DNA of 45,305 bases from Nitrospirota bacterium (GTDB lineage: Bacteria > Nitrospirota > Thermodesulfovibrionia > Thermodesulfovibrionales > JdFR-85): contig JAYWMQ010000026.1 in the NCBI GenBank assembly GCA_035873375.1, forward strand, positions 1-45,305, read 5' to 3'. The notes under the pieces were generated by a model, which was not told the origin of the DNA, made no database searches, and worked only from the letters and a program-made list of their open reading frames with translations. The position numbers and the translations under genes were made by a program. This document shows, piece after piece, positions 35,230-44,401 of the stretch. The stretch's first letter is position 1, and each line of letters opens with the position of its first letter.

Positions 35230-35712
35230 ATGTTCAGGGCAGCAATACTTACACTTAGTGACAAGGGTTCAAGGGGGGAAAGGGTGGATGAAAGCGGCAG
35301 GATACTGCGCGAGATACTCGGGCAGGCCCGGATAGAGGTAGTGCAGTATGAGGTCATCCCTGATGACAGGGATATTTTGAAAGAGCGGTTAATCAACCTG
35401 TCAGGGAAGGTTGACCTTATTGTTACAAATGGCGGTACCGGTCTCAGCCCCAGGGATATTACCCCTGATGTGACTCTTGAGGTTATAGACCGTGAAGTTC
35501 CCGGCATTGCAGAGGCGATGAGATATGAGGGTTTGAAGAAGACCCCGAGGGCCATGCTCTCAAGGGCTGTGGCAGGTGCAAGGGGTGAATGTCTCATAAT
35601 CAACCTTCCCGGCAGTCCCAGGGCAGTGAGAGAGGGCATTGAGGTTATTCTTGATGTTATCCCCCATGCAATTGAAAAGCTGAAAGGTTCAGAAAAGGAG
35701 TGTGCTGGATGA
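35230..35712 (+). CDS. mogA: Molybdopterin adenylyltransferase
   Basis: 160 residues. AAILTLSDKGSRGERVDESG, LIVTNGGTGLSPRDITPD (TGGTG-type loop) and LIINLPGSPRAVREG are MogA/MoaB motifs. It adenylylates molybdopterin before molybdenum insertion. The stop overlaps ccdA as ATGA, and the MOSC gene lies 69 bases upstream. Confidence 0.94.
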   Translation: MFRAAILTLSDKGSRGERVDESGRILREILGQARIEVVQYEVIPDDRDILKERLINLSGKVDLIVTNGGTGLSPRDITPDVTLEVIDREVPGIAEAMRYEGLKKTPRAMLSRAVAGARGECLIINLPGSPRAVREGIEVILDVIPHAIEKLKGSEKECAG

Positions 35713-36434
35713 AGACCGATATTTCCTATTCACTTGCCTTTTTTGCAGGTTTTCTCTCTTTTGTATCACCATGTGTCTTGCCGCTGGTTCCTTCATACGT
35801 GTCATTCATAACGGGTATCTCTTTTGAGGACCTGACCGGTAAGGCGGACAGGGCCCGTATCCGCTTTCTCACAATGACGAACTCCCTTGCCTTTATCCTC
35901 GGGTTCTCCTTTGTCTTTATCCTGCTCGGGGCATCTTCATCTGCAGTAGGACAGATTCTCTTTCAGTATCAGGACTGGATAAGGATAATCGGGGGCATCA
36001 TCGTAATTATCTTCGGTCTCTTTATTGCCGGTTTTTTAAGGCTTGATTTCCTTATGAGGGAGAGGAAATTCCATTTAAGCGGAAAACCTGCCGGATATAT
36101 CGGGACATTTCTTTTGGGAATGGCCTTTGTGGCTGGCTGGACTCCCTGCATAGGGCCCATACTCGGAAGCATACTCCTGTATGCAAGTGCCAAGGGCTCG
36201 GCCATCTATGGGCTCAAGCTCCTGTCAGTCTATTCCCTTGGACTTGCCGTTCCATTTTTCCTCTCTGCCCTTGCATTAAATACCTTTCTGAGTTATTCGA
36301 GGTGGCTTCTGAGATATATGAGGGTCATTATGATTATAAGCGGGCTGCTACTTATAGTATTTGGAATCCTGCTTCTTTCCAACAGGGTAAGGGGCCTGGC
36401 CGGGCTGGTGCCGAACTTTGGTTTTTCGCTTTAA
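35709..36434 (+). CDS. ccdA: Cytochrome c biogenesis protein CcdA
   Basis: 241 residues from the ATG at 35709, which overlaps the mogA stop and has AAGGAG seven bases before it; a GTG at 35700 is less likely. It has six membrane segments. FVSPCVLPLVPSY and GWTPCIGPILGSIL hold the redox cysteine pair that carries electrons from thioredoxin to the periplasm. ccdA supports haem attachment to c-type cytochromes. Confidence 0.93.
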   Translation: MKTDISYSLAFFAGFLSFVSPCVLPLVPSYVSFITGISFEDLTGKADRARIRFLTMTNSLAFILGFSFVFILLGASSSAVGQILFQYQDWIRIIGGIIVIIFGLFIAGFLRLDFLMRERKFHLSGKPAGYIGTFLLGMAFVAGWTPCIGPILGSILLYASAKGSAIYGLKLLSVYSLGLAVPFFLSALALNTFLSYSRWLLRYMRVIMIISGLLLIVFGILLLSNRVRGLAGLVPNFGFSL

Positions 36435-36439
36435 GCCTG

Positions 36440-37528
36440 TCAGCTTGCCAGCCTGTAAGCCTTTGCGCTCTTGTTATCCACAACCCTGCACCCCTCGATC
36501 ACGTCATCTGTGGCTGGGGAGCACATCAATTTGTATGAAGTTCCTTTCAGAGTTGATATTGTCACTTCCACCCGGGAGAGGTGTCTTGCATCAGAATATC
36601 TTGCAGTCAATGATGCAGCGGTCATAATCTCATTGTCAGAAGCCATGCCGGTGATAATGGTTGTCGGACTTCCAATGCCCTCCACACTCATCAGTGTATC
36701 TTCTGAAGAGGCGAGGGCGATGATCTTTTCATTCTCCGCCTCATTACGACCGACTATGATTTTGCATTCAGGGGATGTCCTGAAATGCCTGCCCACTCTC
36801 AGGAGGTGTAACTCCTTGAGCTCGGGAGCGGAGTTATACTTGAGGAGGTCCCTGAGCCTGCAGGCATAGGAAGGCTCAGTCAGCAGACACCCCCCTGCCG
36901 GCGAGGGATAGTCTGTAAGTCCAAGCTCGGCTGCAAGGTTCATCTGCGGCCTGCGGGTCCTTCCCTTAAAGTCATGGAGACCTTTTCTGTCCACAAGTCC
37001 TTTCAACTCTGCCATGGTTGGTGGAAGCAGCTTTGCGCTCAGGGGCCTCAGTACAAGGCCCTCCACACCAGCCTCTCTGTCCACGAGCGGGAAACATTCC
37101 TTTCTCTGGCTCATGGGCCTCTGGCCAAGGACTTCTCCGGTAACAAGGAAGTCGGCACCGATGAGGTCCATAAATACCTTTGCCTCTCTTAACATCAATA
37201 TCCTGCAATCAATACACGGATTCATATTTTTGCCATGTCCAAACCCCGGGTTTTTTACTATCTCAATGAATTTGTCGGCAAGGTGCGAGAGCTTGACCTT
37301 AAACCCGAACTCTTTTGCAACGGGCATGGGGTTATGGGAGCAGGATGAGCTGTCCGTTATATCACACCCGAAGTGGGTCAGGAAGGTAATGGCGGTTACG
37401 TCAATTCCCTGTCTCAGGAGAACAAGGATGGCGAGTGTGCTGTCAAGCCCTCCTGAAAGCAGTGCAACTGCCTTTGCCTTTCCGGTTCCATATATTTTCA
37501 GGCTTTTTTTCTCTTTATCTGTTTCCAT
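36440..37528 (-). CDS. PP-loop ATP pyrophosphatase, MnmA/ThiI-like tRNA thiolation family
   Basis: 362 residues. VALLSGGLDSTLAILVL is the PP-loop that binds ATP. NPCIDCRILML and AGGCLLTEPSYACRL are cysteine motifs as seen in MnmA-like sulfur transferases. ALLSGG plus the C-terminal domain of about 120 residues fits a group often annotated as ThiI-like or 'tRNA methyl-thiouridylate transferase'. The substrate cannot be fixed from sequence. It lies 12 bases after hldA. Its last codons are made of the AGCTTGCCAGCCTG word also seen near array 2, so the natural end may have drifted. Confidence 0.8.
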   Translation of the reverse strand: METDKEKKSLKIYGTGKAKAVALLSGGLDSTLAILVLLRQGIDVTAITFLTHFGCDITDSSSCSHNPMPVAKEFGFKVKLSHLADKFIEIVKNPGFGHGKNMNPCIDCRILMLREAKVFMDLIGADFLVTGEVLGQRPMSQRKECFPLVDREAGVEGLVLRPLSAKLLPPTMAELKGLVDRKGLHDFKGRTRRPQMNLAAELGLTDYPSPAGGCLLTEPSYACRLRDLLKYNSAPELKELHLLRVGRHFRTSPECKIIVGRNEAENEKIIALASSEDTLMSVEGIGSPTTIITGMASDNEIMTAASLTARYSDARHLSRVEVTISTLKGTSYKLMCSPATDDVIEGCRVVDNKSAKAYRLAS

Positions 37529-37540
37529 CTGTCTTCCCGG

Positions 37541-38512
37541 TCAGACTTCATCCTTTATTGATAGCATTATCTGCTCCGGCGTTGCAGTTGCAGTGCCCAC
37601 CTGACCTACAACTATCCCGGCTGCATGGTTTGAAATTATAGCTGCGTCTTTCAGGTCAGCCCCTGATACATGGGCAAGGGTAATTGTTGCAATTACTGTA
37701 TCGCCTGCCCCGGTGACGTCAAATGCCCCCTTTGCAGCAGTGGGGATGTGGTTTATTGCAGAACCTTTCTCAAAGAGGGTCATTCCATGCTCTCCACGCG
37801 TAATCAGGACCGAGTCACACCGTAATTCCCTGAGAAGGGTTTTCCCTGCCTTCTGAAGAGATTTTTCGTCCTTTATCTCTATCCCCGTTCCTTCCGAGGC
37901 CTCTTTTGTATTCGGGGTGATAAGAGAGACGCCTTTATAGAAGTTGAAATGGCCAACCTTCGGGTCCACAGACACATAGGTGCCTCTCTTTTTGAATTCC
38001 CTTGCAACAAAACTCATCATCTTTTCGGATATAACCCCTTTTTTGTAATCTGAGATTATAAGTGCATCCCATTTGTCCCTGCCGGAAGAGAGAAAGTCTT
38101 TTATCTTTTTAAAAAGCCTTTCGTCCAGCCTCCTCCTGTCCTCCCTGTCAAACCTGACCACCTGCTGGCTGTGTGCAATAACACGGGTCTTGATAGTTGT
38201 CGGCCTCTTTCCGCTGAAGAGGCCGGAGGTATCAATCCCGTGGTCACTGAGCAGGGAGTGGAGAACCTCTCCTGATACGTCATTGCCTCTTACCCCGACG
38301 ACTGTTGCCTTTCCACCAAGGGCCACTATGTTGGCGGCAACATTTGCAGCACCCCCGAGTGTGTAATTCTCATCCTTTACATCAATTACCGGCACAGGTG
38401 CCTCCGGGGATATCCTCTCAACGAGTCCCCAGATGTAGTGGTCAAGGATAATGTCGCCAACGACGAGGATATTTTTCTTTCTGAAGTTTTTAAAGATGCC
38501 GTTATATCTCAT
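37541..38512 (-). CDS. hldA: D-glycero-beta-D-manno-heptose-7-phosphate kinase
   Basis: 323 residues, PfkB-family kinase. NILVVGDIILDHYIWGLVERISPEAPVPVID is the RfaE/HldE kinase start (shown in part), GGAANVAANIVALGG binds the sugar and FDVTGAGDTVIATI has the catalytic Asp. The nucleotidyltransferase domain of HldE is absent, so this is the split form. It makes the heptose precursor of LPS core, evidence for an outer membrane. Confidence 0.92.
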   Translation of the reverse strand: MRYNGIFKNFRKKNILVVGDIILDHYIWGLVERISPEAPVPVIDVKDENYTLGGAANVAANIVALGGKATVVGVRGNDVSGEVLHSLLSDHGIDTSGLFSGKRPTTIKTRVIAHSQQVVRFDREDRRRLDERLFKKIKDFLSSGRDKWDALIISDYKKGVISEKMMSFVAREFKKRGTYVSVDPKVGHFNFYKGVSLITPNTKEASEGTGIEIKDEKSLQKAGKTLLRELRCDSVLITRGEHGMTLFEKGSAINHIPTAAKGAFDVTGAGDTVIATITLAHVSGADLKDAAIISNHAAGIVVGQVGTATATPEQIMLSIKDEV

Positions 38513-38570
38513 AATGAAGCCCTGATGATGTATAATTTTACATCAAACAGTGTAGTTCGTGCAAAAAATA

Positions 38571-39440
38571 ATGGAAAAACCCTGGGTCCTTCTCTCTTTT
38601 ATTTCTGCCTTCTCCCTGGCAACGAGTGACGCTCTGACCAAAAAGGCGTTGAGGCTTGATAACGAATATCTCGTGGCCTGGCTCCGTCTCGTCTTCTCCC
38701 TGCCGCCCCTTGTGTTGCTTCTTCTCTTCATCCCCGTTCCTGAACTTGACAGGACATTCTATCTCTCTTTCATCTGTGCCATTCCCCTCGAGATACTTGC
38801 CCTTACCCTCTATATCAAGGCATTGAGGATATCCCCCATGTCTCTCACCTTGCCATTCCTTTCCCTGACCCCGATATTCCTGATTGTCTTCTCCAGGGTG
38901 ATTGTCGGCGAGAGTGTTTCCTTAAAAGGTGCCGCGGGTATCATCCTCATAGCAACAGGCGGGTATTCCCTGAATATCACCTCCGTCAGAAAGGGATTTT
39001 TTGCACCCATCAAGGCAATTGCAAGGGAGAAGGGCTCTGTTTATATGATTATCGTGGCAATGATATACAGCATAACCTCGTCACTTGGCAAGCTCGCCAT
39101 AGAGCATTCATCACCATTATTTTTTGGATCCACCTATTTTATTGTTGTAACCTTATGTTTTACCCCCCTCGTCTGTATCAATCGCAATGATCGCTCTGTT
39201 GTCAGGGTGCTCAGAAGAGATATTAGAAGTGCAATACTTCCGGGGCTCTTCTACTCGGCAATGATCGTTTCCCATATGCTGGCAATGAGTCTTGCCAGGG
39301 TAGCTTACATGATTGCCATAAAACGTTCGAGCCTCCTTATAGGCAGCATCTACGGATTTATCTTTTTCAGGGAAAGGAACATCAGGGAAAGGAACATCAG
39401 GGAAAGGTTGTCTGGTGCTGCACTGATGTTTGCAGGGTAA
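38571..39440 (+). CDS. EamA/DMT-family permease
   Basis: 289 residues from the ATG at 38571; a GTG at 38559 is possible. Two EamA repeats with about ten membrane segments (FISAFSLATSDALTKKAL, TLPFLSLTPIFLIVF). Substrate unknown. Near the end a 15-base tandem duplication gives ERNIRERNIRER, and the protein stops at LMFAG, a few residues earlier than most relatives, so the last helix is short. Confidence 0.85.
   Translation: MEKPWVLLSFISAFSLATSDALTKKALRLDNEYLVAWLRLVFSLPPLVLLLLFIPVPELDRTFYLSFICAIPLEILALTLYIKALRISPMSLTLPFLSLTPIFLIVFSRVIVGESVSLKGAAGIILIATGGYSLNITSVRKGFFAPIKAIAREKGSVYMIIVAMIYSITSSLGKLAIEHSSPLFFGSTYFIVVTLCFTPLVCINRNDRSVVRVLRRDIRSAILPGLFYSAMIVSHMLAMSLARVAYMIAIKRSSLLIGSIYGFIFFRERNIRERNIRERLSGAALMFAG
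39370..39407 (+). repeat. 15-base tandem duplication inside the DMT permease gene
   Basis: GGGAAAGGAACATCA is repeated at 39370-39384 and 39385-39399, followed by a third partial copy to 39407. It is in frame and adds the residues ERNIR, apparently a slippage event. Confidence 0.9.
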
Positions 39441-39475
39441 ATTGCCTGTAAAGGGCCACTTTTCGCCCTGTTTCC

Positions 39476-39504
39476 TTGACAAAAACAGGGTAGGTTGCTA
39501 TAGT
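39476..39504 (+). promoter_or_regulatory. Strong sigma70-type promoter of the ExeA-like/PilB-like operon
   Basis: TTGACA (39476-39481), exactly 17 bases, TATAGT (39499-39504). This is the best consensus match in the window. Confidence 0.8.
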
Positions 39505-39523
39505 AACCAGAGAGGTGAAAAGC

Positions 39524-39559
39524 ATGACATCGGATGCCTTTTCAGGGATTCCGCGCTAA
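39524..39559 (+). CDS. Possible 11-residue leader peptide
   Basis: AGAGGTG lies six bases before an ATG that opens MTSDAFSGIPR and a stop. It sits between the strong promoter and the ATPase start at 39598. It could be chance or a small regulatory reading frame; nothing else supports it. Confidence 0.25.
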   Translation: MTSDAFSGIPR

Positions 39560-39597
39560 AAGCAGGGGCCCACTACTTTAGAAAACAGGGTTTTGCC

Positions 39598-41154
39598 ATG
39601 TATAAAAAATTCTACGGTCTCAAGGACAGACCCTTTAATCCCGTTCCGGATCCAGGGTATCTTTATCTCAGTTCATATCATAGGGACGCCCTGGCATATC
39701 TGACCGCAGAAGCTGAAAAAAACTCCAACCCAATCATTTTTACCGGTGATATCGGTACCGGCAAAACGGTCCTGTTGAGGACTTTTCTCAAGACCCTTGG
39801 ACCGGAAGTCAACCTTGTACAGATTTTCTATAGCGGCAATGACCGTGTCCGGCTCCTGCAGATGATCCTTCTTGAGATGGGAATAGATTCCGGACAGACC
39901 GATGTTGATTCCCTGCGTTCAGAGATAAAAGAGCACCTGGGTAATTTGCTCCGGGAGGGCAGGGAGGTTTTTTTAGTAATTGACGAAGCCCAGGATCTGG
40001 ATGAGGATGCACTTGATGAAGCCTGTCTGCTATCCAGGCTTGAGGTTGACGGACGCCACCTTGTCAGGGTCATTCTGGCAGGTTTGCCCAAGTTGCAGGA
40101 GAACATTGATTCCCTGAGCAATCTTGACTGCAGGGATAACATCACCAAACCCTATTATCTCAAAAAACTTTCTGATGAAGATATCCCGAAATATATCCAT
40201 CACAGGCTGGCCACTGCCGGTTGCACGGATGTTACGGTCTTTCCCGAGGATGTGCTCAGCGAGATTAGTCATTTTTCAAGGGGAATACCCAGGCTGATCA
40301 ACATGATCTGTGATGCTGTCCTCTTGTATGGGTATTTTTCGGAGAAGAAGGTGGTAACAATGTCCCTGTTTAAAGAGGTGATAGCCGATCTTTTTAATAA
40401 TGGAAACGCAGAAGACGGTTATCAGTATGAGACAGCCGCTGTTGCCTCCGGCATTGTCGGTGCTGATCAGGATACACGAAGTGGAGAGGAACCCGGGGAC
40501 ATTCATTCAGGGGAGAAGGATTTGGAAGGTAACGGGAAACCCCGGACTGAAGAGATGCCTGTTCAGGACGTGGATAGCCGGCAGGGACGGCCCCTTCCCA
40601 TGACTGTCCTTGTGCTTGAGAAGAATGCACGGATGAGGGTCAGGCTCGAAGATAAATACCGGGAGGCGGGAATAAATACTGTTGTACTCTCTACCCTTGA
40701 AGGACTTTTTAAAACCCTTGAAAGTTCCAGCGACCTGGGTCTTCACGTTCTGGTGGCCGATTCCTCCTTCTTTTTTGCCAAGGGGGGGAGTGAGGACTCA
40801 GCGGGTAAAGACGCCCTTGACAGAATACAGAGAGACTATGCACATATGCCGTTGATTGTGACCGCAACTCTCCCGCTCACGGTGATCCGGACAAAGCTTT
40901 TTCAGAGGGGAATCCCTTTGCTTCTGCATAAACCGGATTTAAACCGTATTGACCTCTCTGAAGTCCAGACTCAATTCGACTCTTTTTTTAATGAACTTCA
41001 GATTTGTCTGTCGAACATCCATTCCCAGTTTGGAGCAATTTATCAGAAGACGATTAAATGGCTAACCGACTCGCAAGGTGTCATAGCGGCCTCTGAGAGA
41101 CGTGCGAAAGGATCAAGCCGTTCAAATTCAGGAGGGAACATAAATGAAGAATAA
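39598..41154 (+). CDS. ExeA/MshM-like AAA ATPase with C-terminal receiver-like domain
   Basis: 518 residues from the ATG at 39598 (MYKKFYGLKDRPFNPVPDPG, the ExeA/GspA opening). Walker A is GDIGTGKT (50-57), and Walker B is LVIDEAQ (Asp129, Glu130). ISHFSRGIPRLIN is the sensor-2 region. An acidic linker leads to a receiver-like domain (about 385-500): MTVLVLEKNARMRVRLE, then VADSSFFF with a candidate phospho-Asp, and LLLHKPD with the matching Lys. The fusion suggests a signal-controlled secretion or pilus accessory ATPase. It overlaps the PilB-like gene by 11 bases. Confidence 0.85.
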   Translation: MYKKFYGLKDRPFNPVPDPGYLYLSSYHRDALAYLTAEAEKNSNPIIFTGDIGTGKTVLLRTFLKTLGPEVNLVQIFYSGNDRVRLLQMILLEMGIDSGQTDVDSLRSEIKEHLGNLLREGREVFLVIDEAQDLDEDALDEACLLSRLEVDGRHLVRVILAGLPKLQENIDSLSNLDCRDNITKPYYLKKLSDEDIPKYIHHRLATAGCTDVTVFPEDVLSEISHFSRGIPRLINMICDAVLLYGYFSEKKVVTMSLFKEVIADLFNNGNAEDGYQYETAAVASGIVGADQDTRSGEEPGDIHSGEKDLEGNGKPRTEEMPVQDVDSRQGRPLPMTVLVLEKNARMRVRLEDKYREAGINTVVLSTLEGLFKTLESSSDLGLHVLVADSSFFFAKGGSEDSAGKDALDRIQRDYAHMPLIVTATLPLTVIRTKLFQRGIPLLLHKPDLNRIDLSEVQTQFDSFFNELQICLSNIHSQFGAIYQKTIKWLTDSQGVIAASERRAKGSSRSNSGGNINEE

Positions 41155-42841
41155 GCAAAAGATTGGTGAGTTGTTGGTTGATCTCAATATTTTGTCACAG
41201 GAAGATCTTGACAGGGCTTTGCAGGAACAGAAAAACACGGGTGAACGGTTGGGCGCTACCCTTCTCAAGATGGAACTCCTTTCAGAGGAAGACCTTGATT
41301 ACCTGCTCGGCCGGCAGCTCGATATCCCCTCGATCAATCTGGAAAACTATAATCCTTCTCCGGAGCTGCTTGCCACGATTCCGGAAAAGGTAATAAGAAA
41401 ATATCAGGTCCTCCCCATCTCTGTAGATGGCAAATCTCTTACAGTGGCCACGGCAAGCCCCAGGGATCTGCTGCTTATGGACGACCTCTCTTATATTACC
41501 GGCCTCAAGATCGCACCGGTGGTTACGTCCATCACATCGCTGGAACGTAAAATAGAGGAACTGTTTCAGAAACCCGTCAGTTGGGAAGAGTCACTGAAAG
41601 TGAACGAGACAGAAGATCTGGAGATTATAAAGGGAAACACCGGCATCATAGAAGAGGACCTTGAAGATGCACTTGAATCCGCAGAGGAAGCGCCTGTGAT
41701 CAAGCTGGTCAATGCAGTCATTCTTGCGGCAATTGAGCAGGAAGCCACTCATATACATATTGAACCCCGGGAGGATTCCTATGAGATATACCTCCGCATT
41801 GACGGGAAATTGAAACTTCTGGTGAACCCCCCGGCCAATCTGCAACATAATGTTATAAACCGTTTAAAAATCCTCAGCTCCATAGACATCCTCAAGCGTT
41901 TTATTCCGGCTGAGGGGTTTTTCAGGGCCAAATCAAAGGGCCAGTATTATGATATTGATGCAGCAACTATTCCGTCACTGCATGGAGAACGCATGGTCCT
42001 GACCTTCCAGCAGCCATTTTCAAAGGAAGAACTACAGCTTGAAAAACTTGGGTTTACACCTGAGACCCTGGATGGTTTCAAAAAACTGCTTGCAAGTCCA
42101 AGGGGATTCATACTGGTTACAGGCCCCTCGGACAGCGGGAAGAGCTCCACCATCTATGCAGCCTTGAACTACCTTAAAAGTCCGGAAAAATCAATTTTCA
42201 CCTTTGAGCGAACAATAAAGAACAAATTGTCCGGAATCAACCAGGGGCAACCTAACGAAAAATTCGGGTATAGCTATGAGAAAGGCTTGCAGTCCCTTCT
42301 GCGTCAGGACATGGATGTGCTTATGGCCGGGGAGATGATGACTCGTGAGGCGGTTGTATCTACCCTGCATGCATCCCTTTCAAAGACCCTTGTCCTTGGC
42401 CGATTCCTGTGCAATGATACCATCGGAGCCATCTCGCTGATAATGGATATGGACGTGCCTCCCTTTATGCTTTTTTCATCCCTGACCGCCGTCCTTGGTC
42501 AGCGGCTTATCAGGCGGCTCTGTCAGGAATGTATCGAGGATTACGAGCCCCCGGCTGAGCTGGCAGAGGAAATTCAGGCCCTTACCGGTACCCAGAGGCC
42601 AAGGCTCTTCCGGAGCCGGGGTTGCCCAGCCTGCGGTCTGACCGGGTATAATCACCGGATTGCATTGTTTGAACTGTTTGTTCCATCCAAGGAGCTTCGT
42701 GAGGCCATTCTGGCCAAAGTGCAGCCAAATGAACTAAAAAAGGTAGCGGAGAAACAGCAGTACCGTACTTTCCGGCAGGACGGACTGATAAAGGCCGCTG
42801 AAGGGCTGACCAGCTATGAAGAGGTTGTCAGGGTTATCTGA
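41144..42841 (+). CDS. PilB/GspE-like secretion ATPase with degenerate catalytic motifs
   Basis: 565 residues. Residues 1-145 are the MshEN/GspE N-terminal domain. The C-terminal ATPase has Walker A GPSDSGKS (327-334; canonical GPTGSGKT). The Glu/Asp boxes are changed (TFERTIK where TLEDPIE is usual), Walker B reads GEMMTREA instead of GEIRDxETA, and the His box STLHTND is replaced by LGRFLCND (418-425). CQECIEDYE and CPACGLTG form the usual zinc site. It may be a slow or inactive ATPase, perhaps regulatory. The ribosome site AGGAGG is inside the upstream gene. No pilin or secretin is in the window. Confidence 0.85.
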   Translation: MKNKQKIGELLVDLNILSQEDLDRALQEQKNTGERLGATLLKMELLSEEDLDYLLGRQLDIPSINLENYNPSPELLATIPEKVIRKYQVLPISVDGKSLTVATASPRDLLLMDDLSYITGLKIAPVVTSITSLERKIEELFQKPVSWEESLKVNETEDLEIIKGNTGIIEEDLEDALESAEEAPVIKLVNAVILAAIEQEATHIHIEPREDSYEIYLRIDGKLKLLVNPPANLQHNVINRLKILSSIDILKRFIPAEGFFRAKSKGQYYDIDAATIPSLHGERMVLTFQQPFSKEELQLEKLGFTPETLDGFKKLLASPRGFILVTGPSDSGKSSTIYAALNYLKSPEKSIFTFERTIKNKLSGINQGQPNEKFGYSYEKGLQSLLRQDMDVLMAGEMMTREAVVSTLHASLSKTLVLGRFLCNDTIGAISLIMDMDVPPFMLFSSLTAVLGQRLIRRLCQECIEDYEPPAELAEEIQALTGTQRPRLFRSRGCPACGLTGYNHRIALFELFVPSKELREAILAKVQPNELKKVAEKQQYRTFRQDGLIKAAEGLTSYEEVVRVI

Positions 42842-42883
42842 TTGCGGTCACAACAGCATAAATTAATGAAGCTGTTAGTATAA

Positions 42884-42971
42884 TGGTGCCGGAGGCCGGA
42901 TTTGAACCGGCACGGAGCTATGCCCCGAGGGATTTTAAGTCCCTTGCGTCTACCAATTCCGCCACTCCGGC
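42884..42971 (-). tRNA. tRNA-Leu (anticodon TAA)
   Basis: On the minus strand GCCGGAG pairs with CTCCGGC, the anticodon loop CTTAAAA gives TAA, a long variable arm (CCTCGGGGCATAGCTCC region) is present and the T-arm is CGGTTCAAATCCG. CCA is encoded. 88 bases, typical for Leu. Confidence 0.96.
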
Positions 42972-43192
42972 AAGCAAGGATTTTCTTAAAAAACAAACAG
43001 TTATAAAGTTTCATATAGTATCATAAAGTCCTGTAAGGAGTAAATACCTGAAAATAGAATCTGCTTATAACTGTCGAACGCTTTCAGTGTCTCTAATTCC
43101 TGCCTGAATTTATTTCAAGGGTGACAGTTAAAACAGGATGCTCCATATTCCAGTGGTTCAATTATTTGTGACAATTCGTGTTAATTTGTAGC

Positions 43193-43198
43193 TATAAT
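43193..43198 (+). promoter_or_regulatory. TATAAT box before the SEC-C protein gene
   Basis: A perfect TATAAT at 43193-43198 lies 35 bases before the ATG. A possible -35 (GTGACA, 43168-43173) is 19 bases upstream. Confidence 0.45.
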
Positions 43199-43232
43199 CA
43201 AGTTGTTTTTTTTATTAAGGAGGGCACGTATT

Positions 43233-44123
43233 ATGGAGTATCAGGAATTGGATGACGAAGGTCTGGTCTCCCTTTTATTTACTGAAGAGGACCGTTTGCC
43301 TATGGATGCTGTGGATGAGTTTTTGAGGCGTGGGGAGCAGATGATCAAGCCGCTATCCGGAATTGTATCCAACGGCTACTCGTGGAATAAAGAGTTACCT
43401 GAGTGGTGGTCTGTTGTGCATGCTACGTTTATTCTTGGTGCTATCGGAGGTAAAGAGAGTGTTCTGCCGCTTCTTAAGGCCCTTCGGTTTGCAATTGCAT
43501 ATGATTGCGATTGGGTTGCAGAGAGACTGCCGTCAATCTTCGGCAAGGTCGGTGTGCAGGCTATGGATGGGTTGAAGCTGATATCAAAGGATAAGACTTC
43601 CGACTGGTATACAAGAGTATCGGCTATGGAGAGTCTTGCAGCAGTCACTATTGCGAACCCTGAAATTGAGGAAGAGGTTTTTATGTTTTTAAGTTCCATT
43701 TTTGAAGACAAAGAAGAAGAAAGAGACACGAGACAATTTGTGGGTAATGTGCTTTTGGACTTTAAAAGAGAGGACTTGAGAGAATCCCTTTTTTTATTTG
43801 CCGGAATGGAGAAGGAACTGAACGAAAAAGACGCGTATTATCCAGCAGTCTTCTATGAAAATGATGTGGAAAAGGCTTTTGCTGTACCGGAAAAAAATTT
43901 ATGGCATTATACCCTGGATTGGTTGTATTTTTATGATGAAAATGAAATTTCTACGAGGCAGGAACGGTGGGAGCAGGAAGACAGGAAACTGGCAAGGGAG
44001 AAAGAGGAAGGAGAGATTTCCTCTTCAGGGCCAGTGCCGTTTGTTTACAATAAACCCAAGGTTGGCCGGAACGAGCCCTGTCCTTGCGGCAGTGGAAAGA
44101 AATACAAAAAATGCTGTGGCTGA
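43233..44123 (+). CDS. DUF1186-like helical repeat protein with SEC-C metal-binding tail
   Basis: 296 residues from the ATG at 43233, which follows an AAGGAGGG site; a further in-frame start lies at 43203. The body is helical with HEAT-like repeats ([35 protein letters not shown]). The tail [21 protein letters not shown] (shown here in part as [15 protein letters not shown]) is a SEC-C zinc motif as in SecA. Function unknown; such proteins may help ribosome or translocon contacts, but this is not shown here. Confidence 0.85.
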   Translation: MEYQELDDEGLVSLLFTEEDRLPMDAVDEFLRRGEQMIKPLSGIVSNGYSWNKELPEWWSVVHATFILGAIGGKESVLPLLKALRFAIAYDCDWVAERLPSIFGKVGVQAMDGLKLISKDKTSDWYTRVSAMESLAAVTIANPEIEEEVFMFLSSIFEDKEEERDTRQFVGNVLLDFKREDLRESLFLFAGMEKELNEKDAYYPAVFYENDVEKAFAVPEKNLWHYTLDWLYFYDENEISTRQERWEQEDRKLAREKEEGEISSSGPVPFVYNKPKVGRNEPCPCGSGKKYKKCCG

Positions 44124-44265
44124 TTTCAGGGGTCAATACATCAAAGAAAGTCAGCGTTGTCCGGTAAGGTTCTTGCCTAAGCATGATTTTTCTTATGTTT
44201 TTTAAAGCTGTTTGTGCCTATAGGGGCAGGATCAAAAATATGGGCTTCATTTCTAATTTTAATTC

Positions 44266-44370
44266 TCAATTCTCTGCCTCTTTTGACAGACGATAGACAG
44301 ATATGCCCATCGGAACCAGGAACTCTTCTCTGAGAACTTCTCCTGGATGAATATTTTTTAAATACCTCAT
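44266..44370 (-). pseudogene. Truncated HigA-like antitoxin
   Basis: 34 residues: MRYLKNIHPGEVLREEFLVP then MGISVYRLSKEAEN-stop. This is the exact opening of HigA-type XRE antitoxins, which are ~100 residues long. The helix-turn-helix is cut after its first helix. AAGGAG precedes the ATG. No partner toxin is seen. Confidence 0.75.
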
Positions 44371-44401
44371 GCCCTTAACTCCTTTCCGGGACTGCAGCAA
44401 T

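Noticed and set aside
39430-39597. 56-residue N-terminal extension of the ExeA-like ATPase
   Set aside because: It covers the promoter, and ExeA proteins start at the MYKKFYGL-type motif at 39598.
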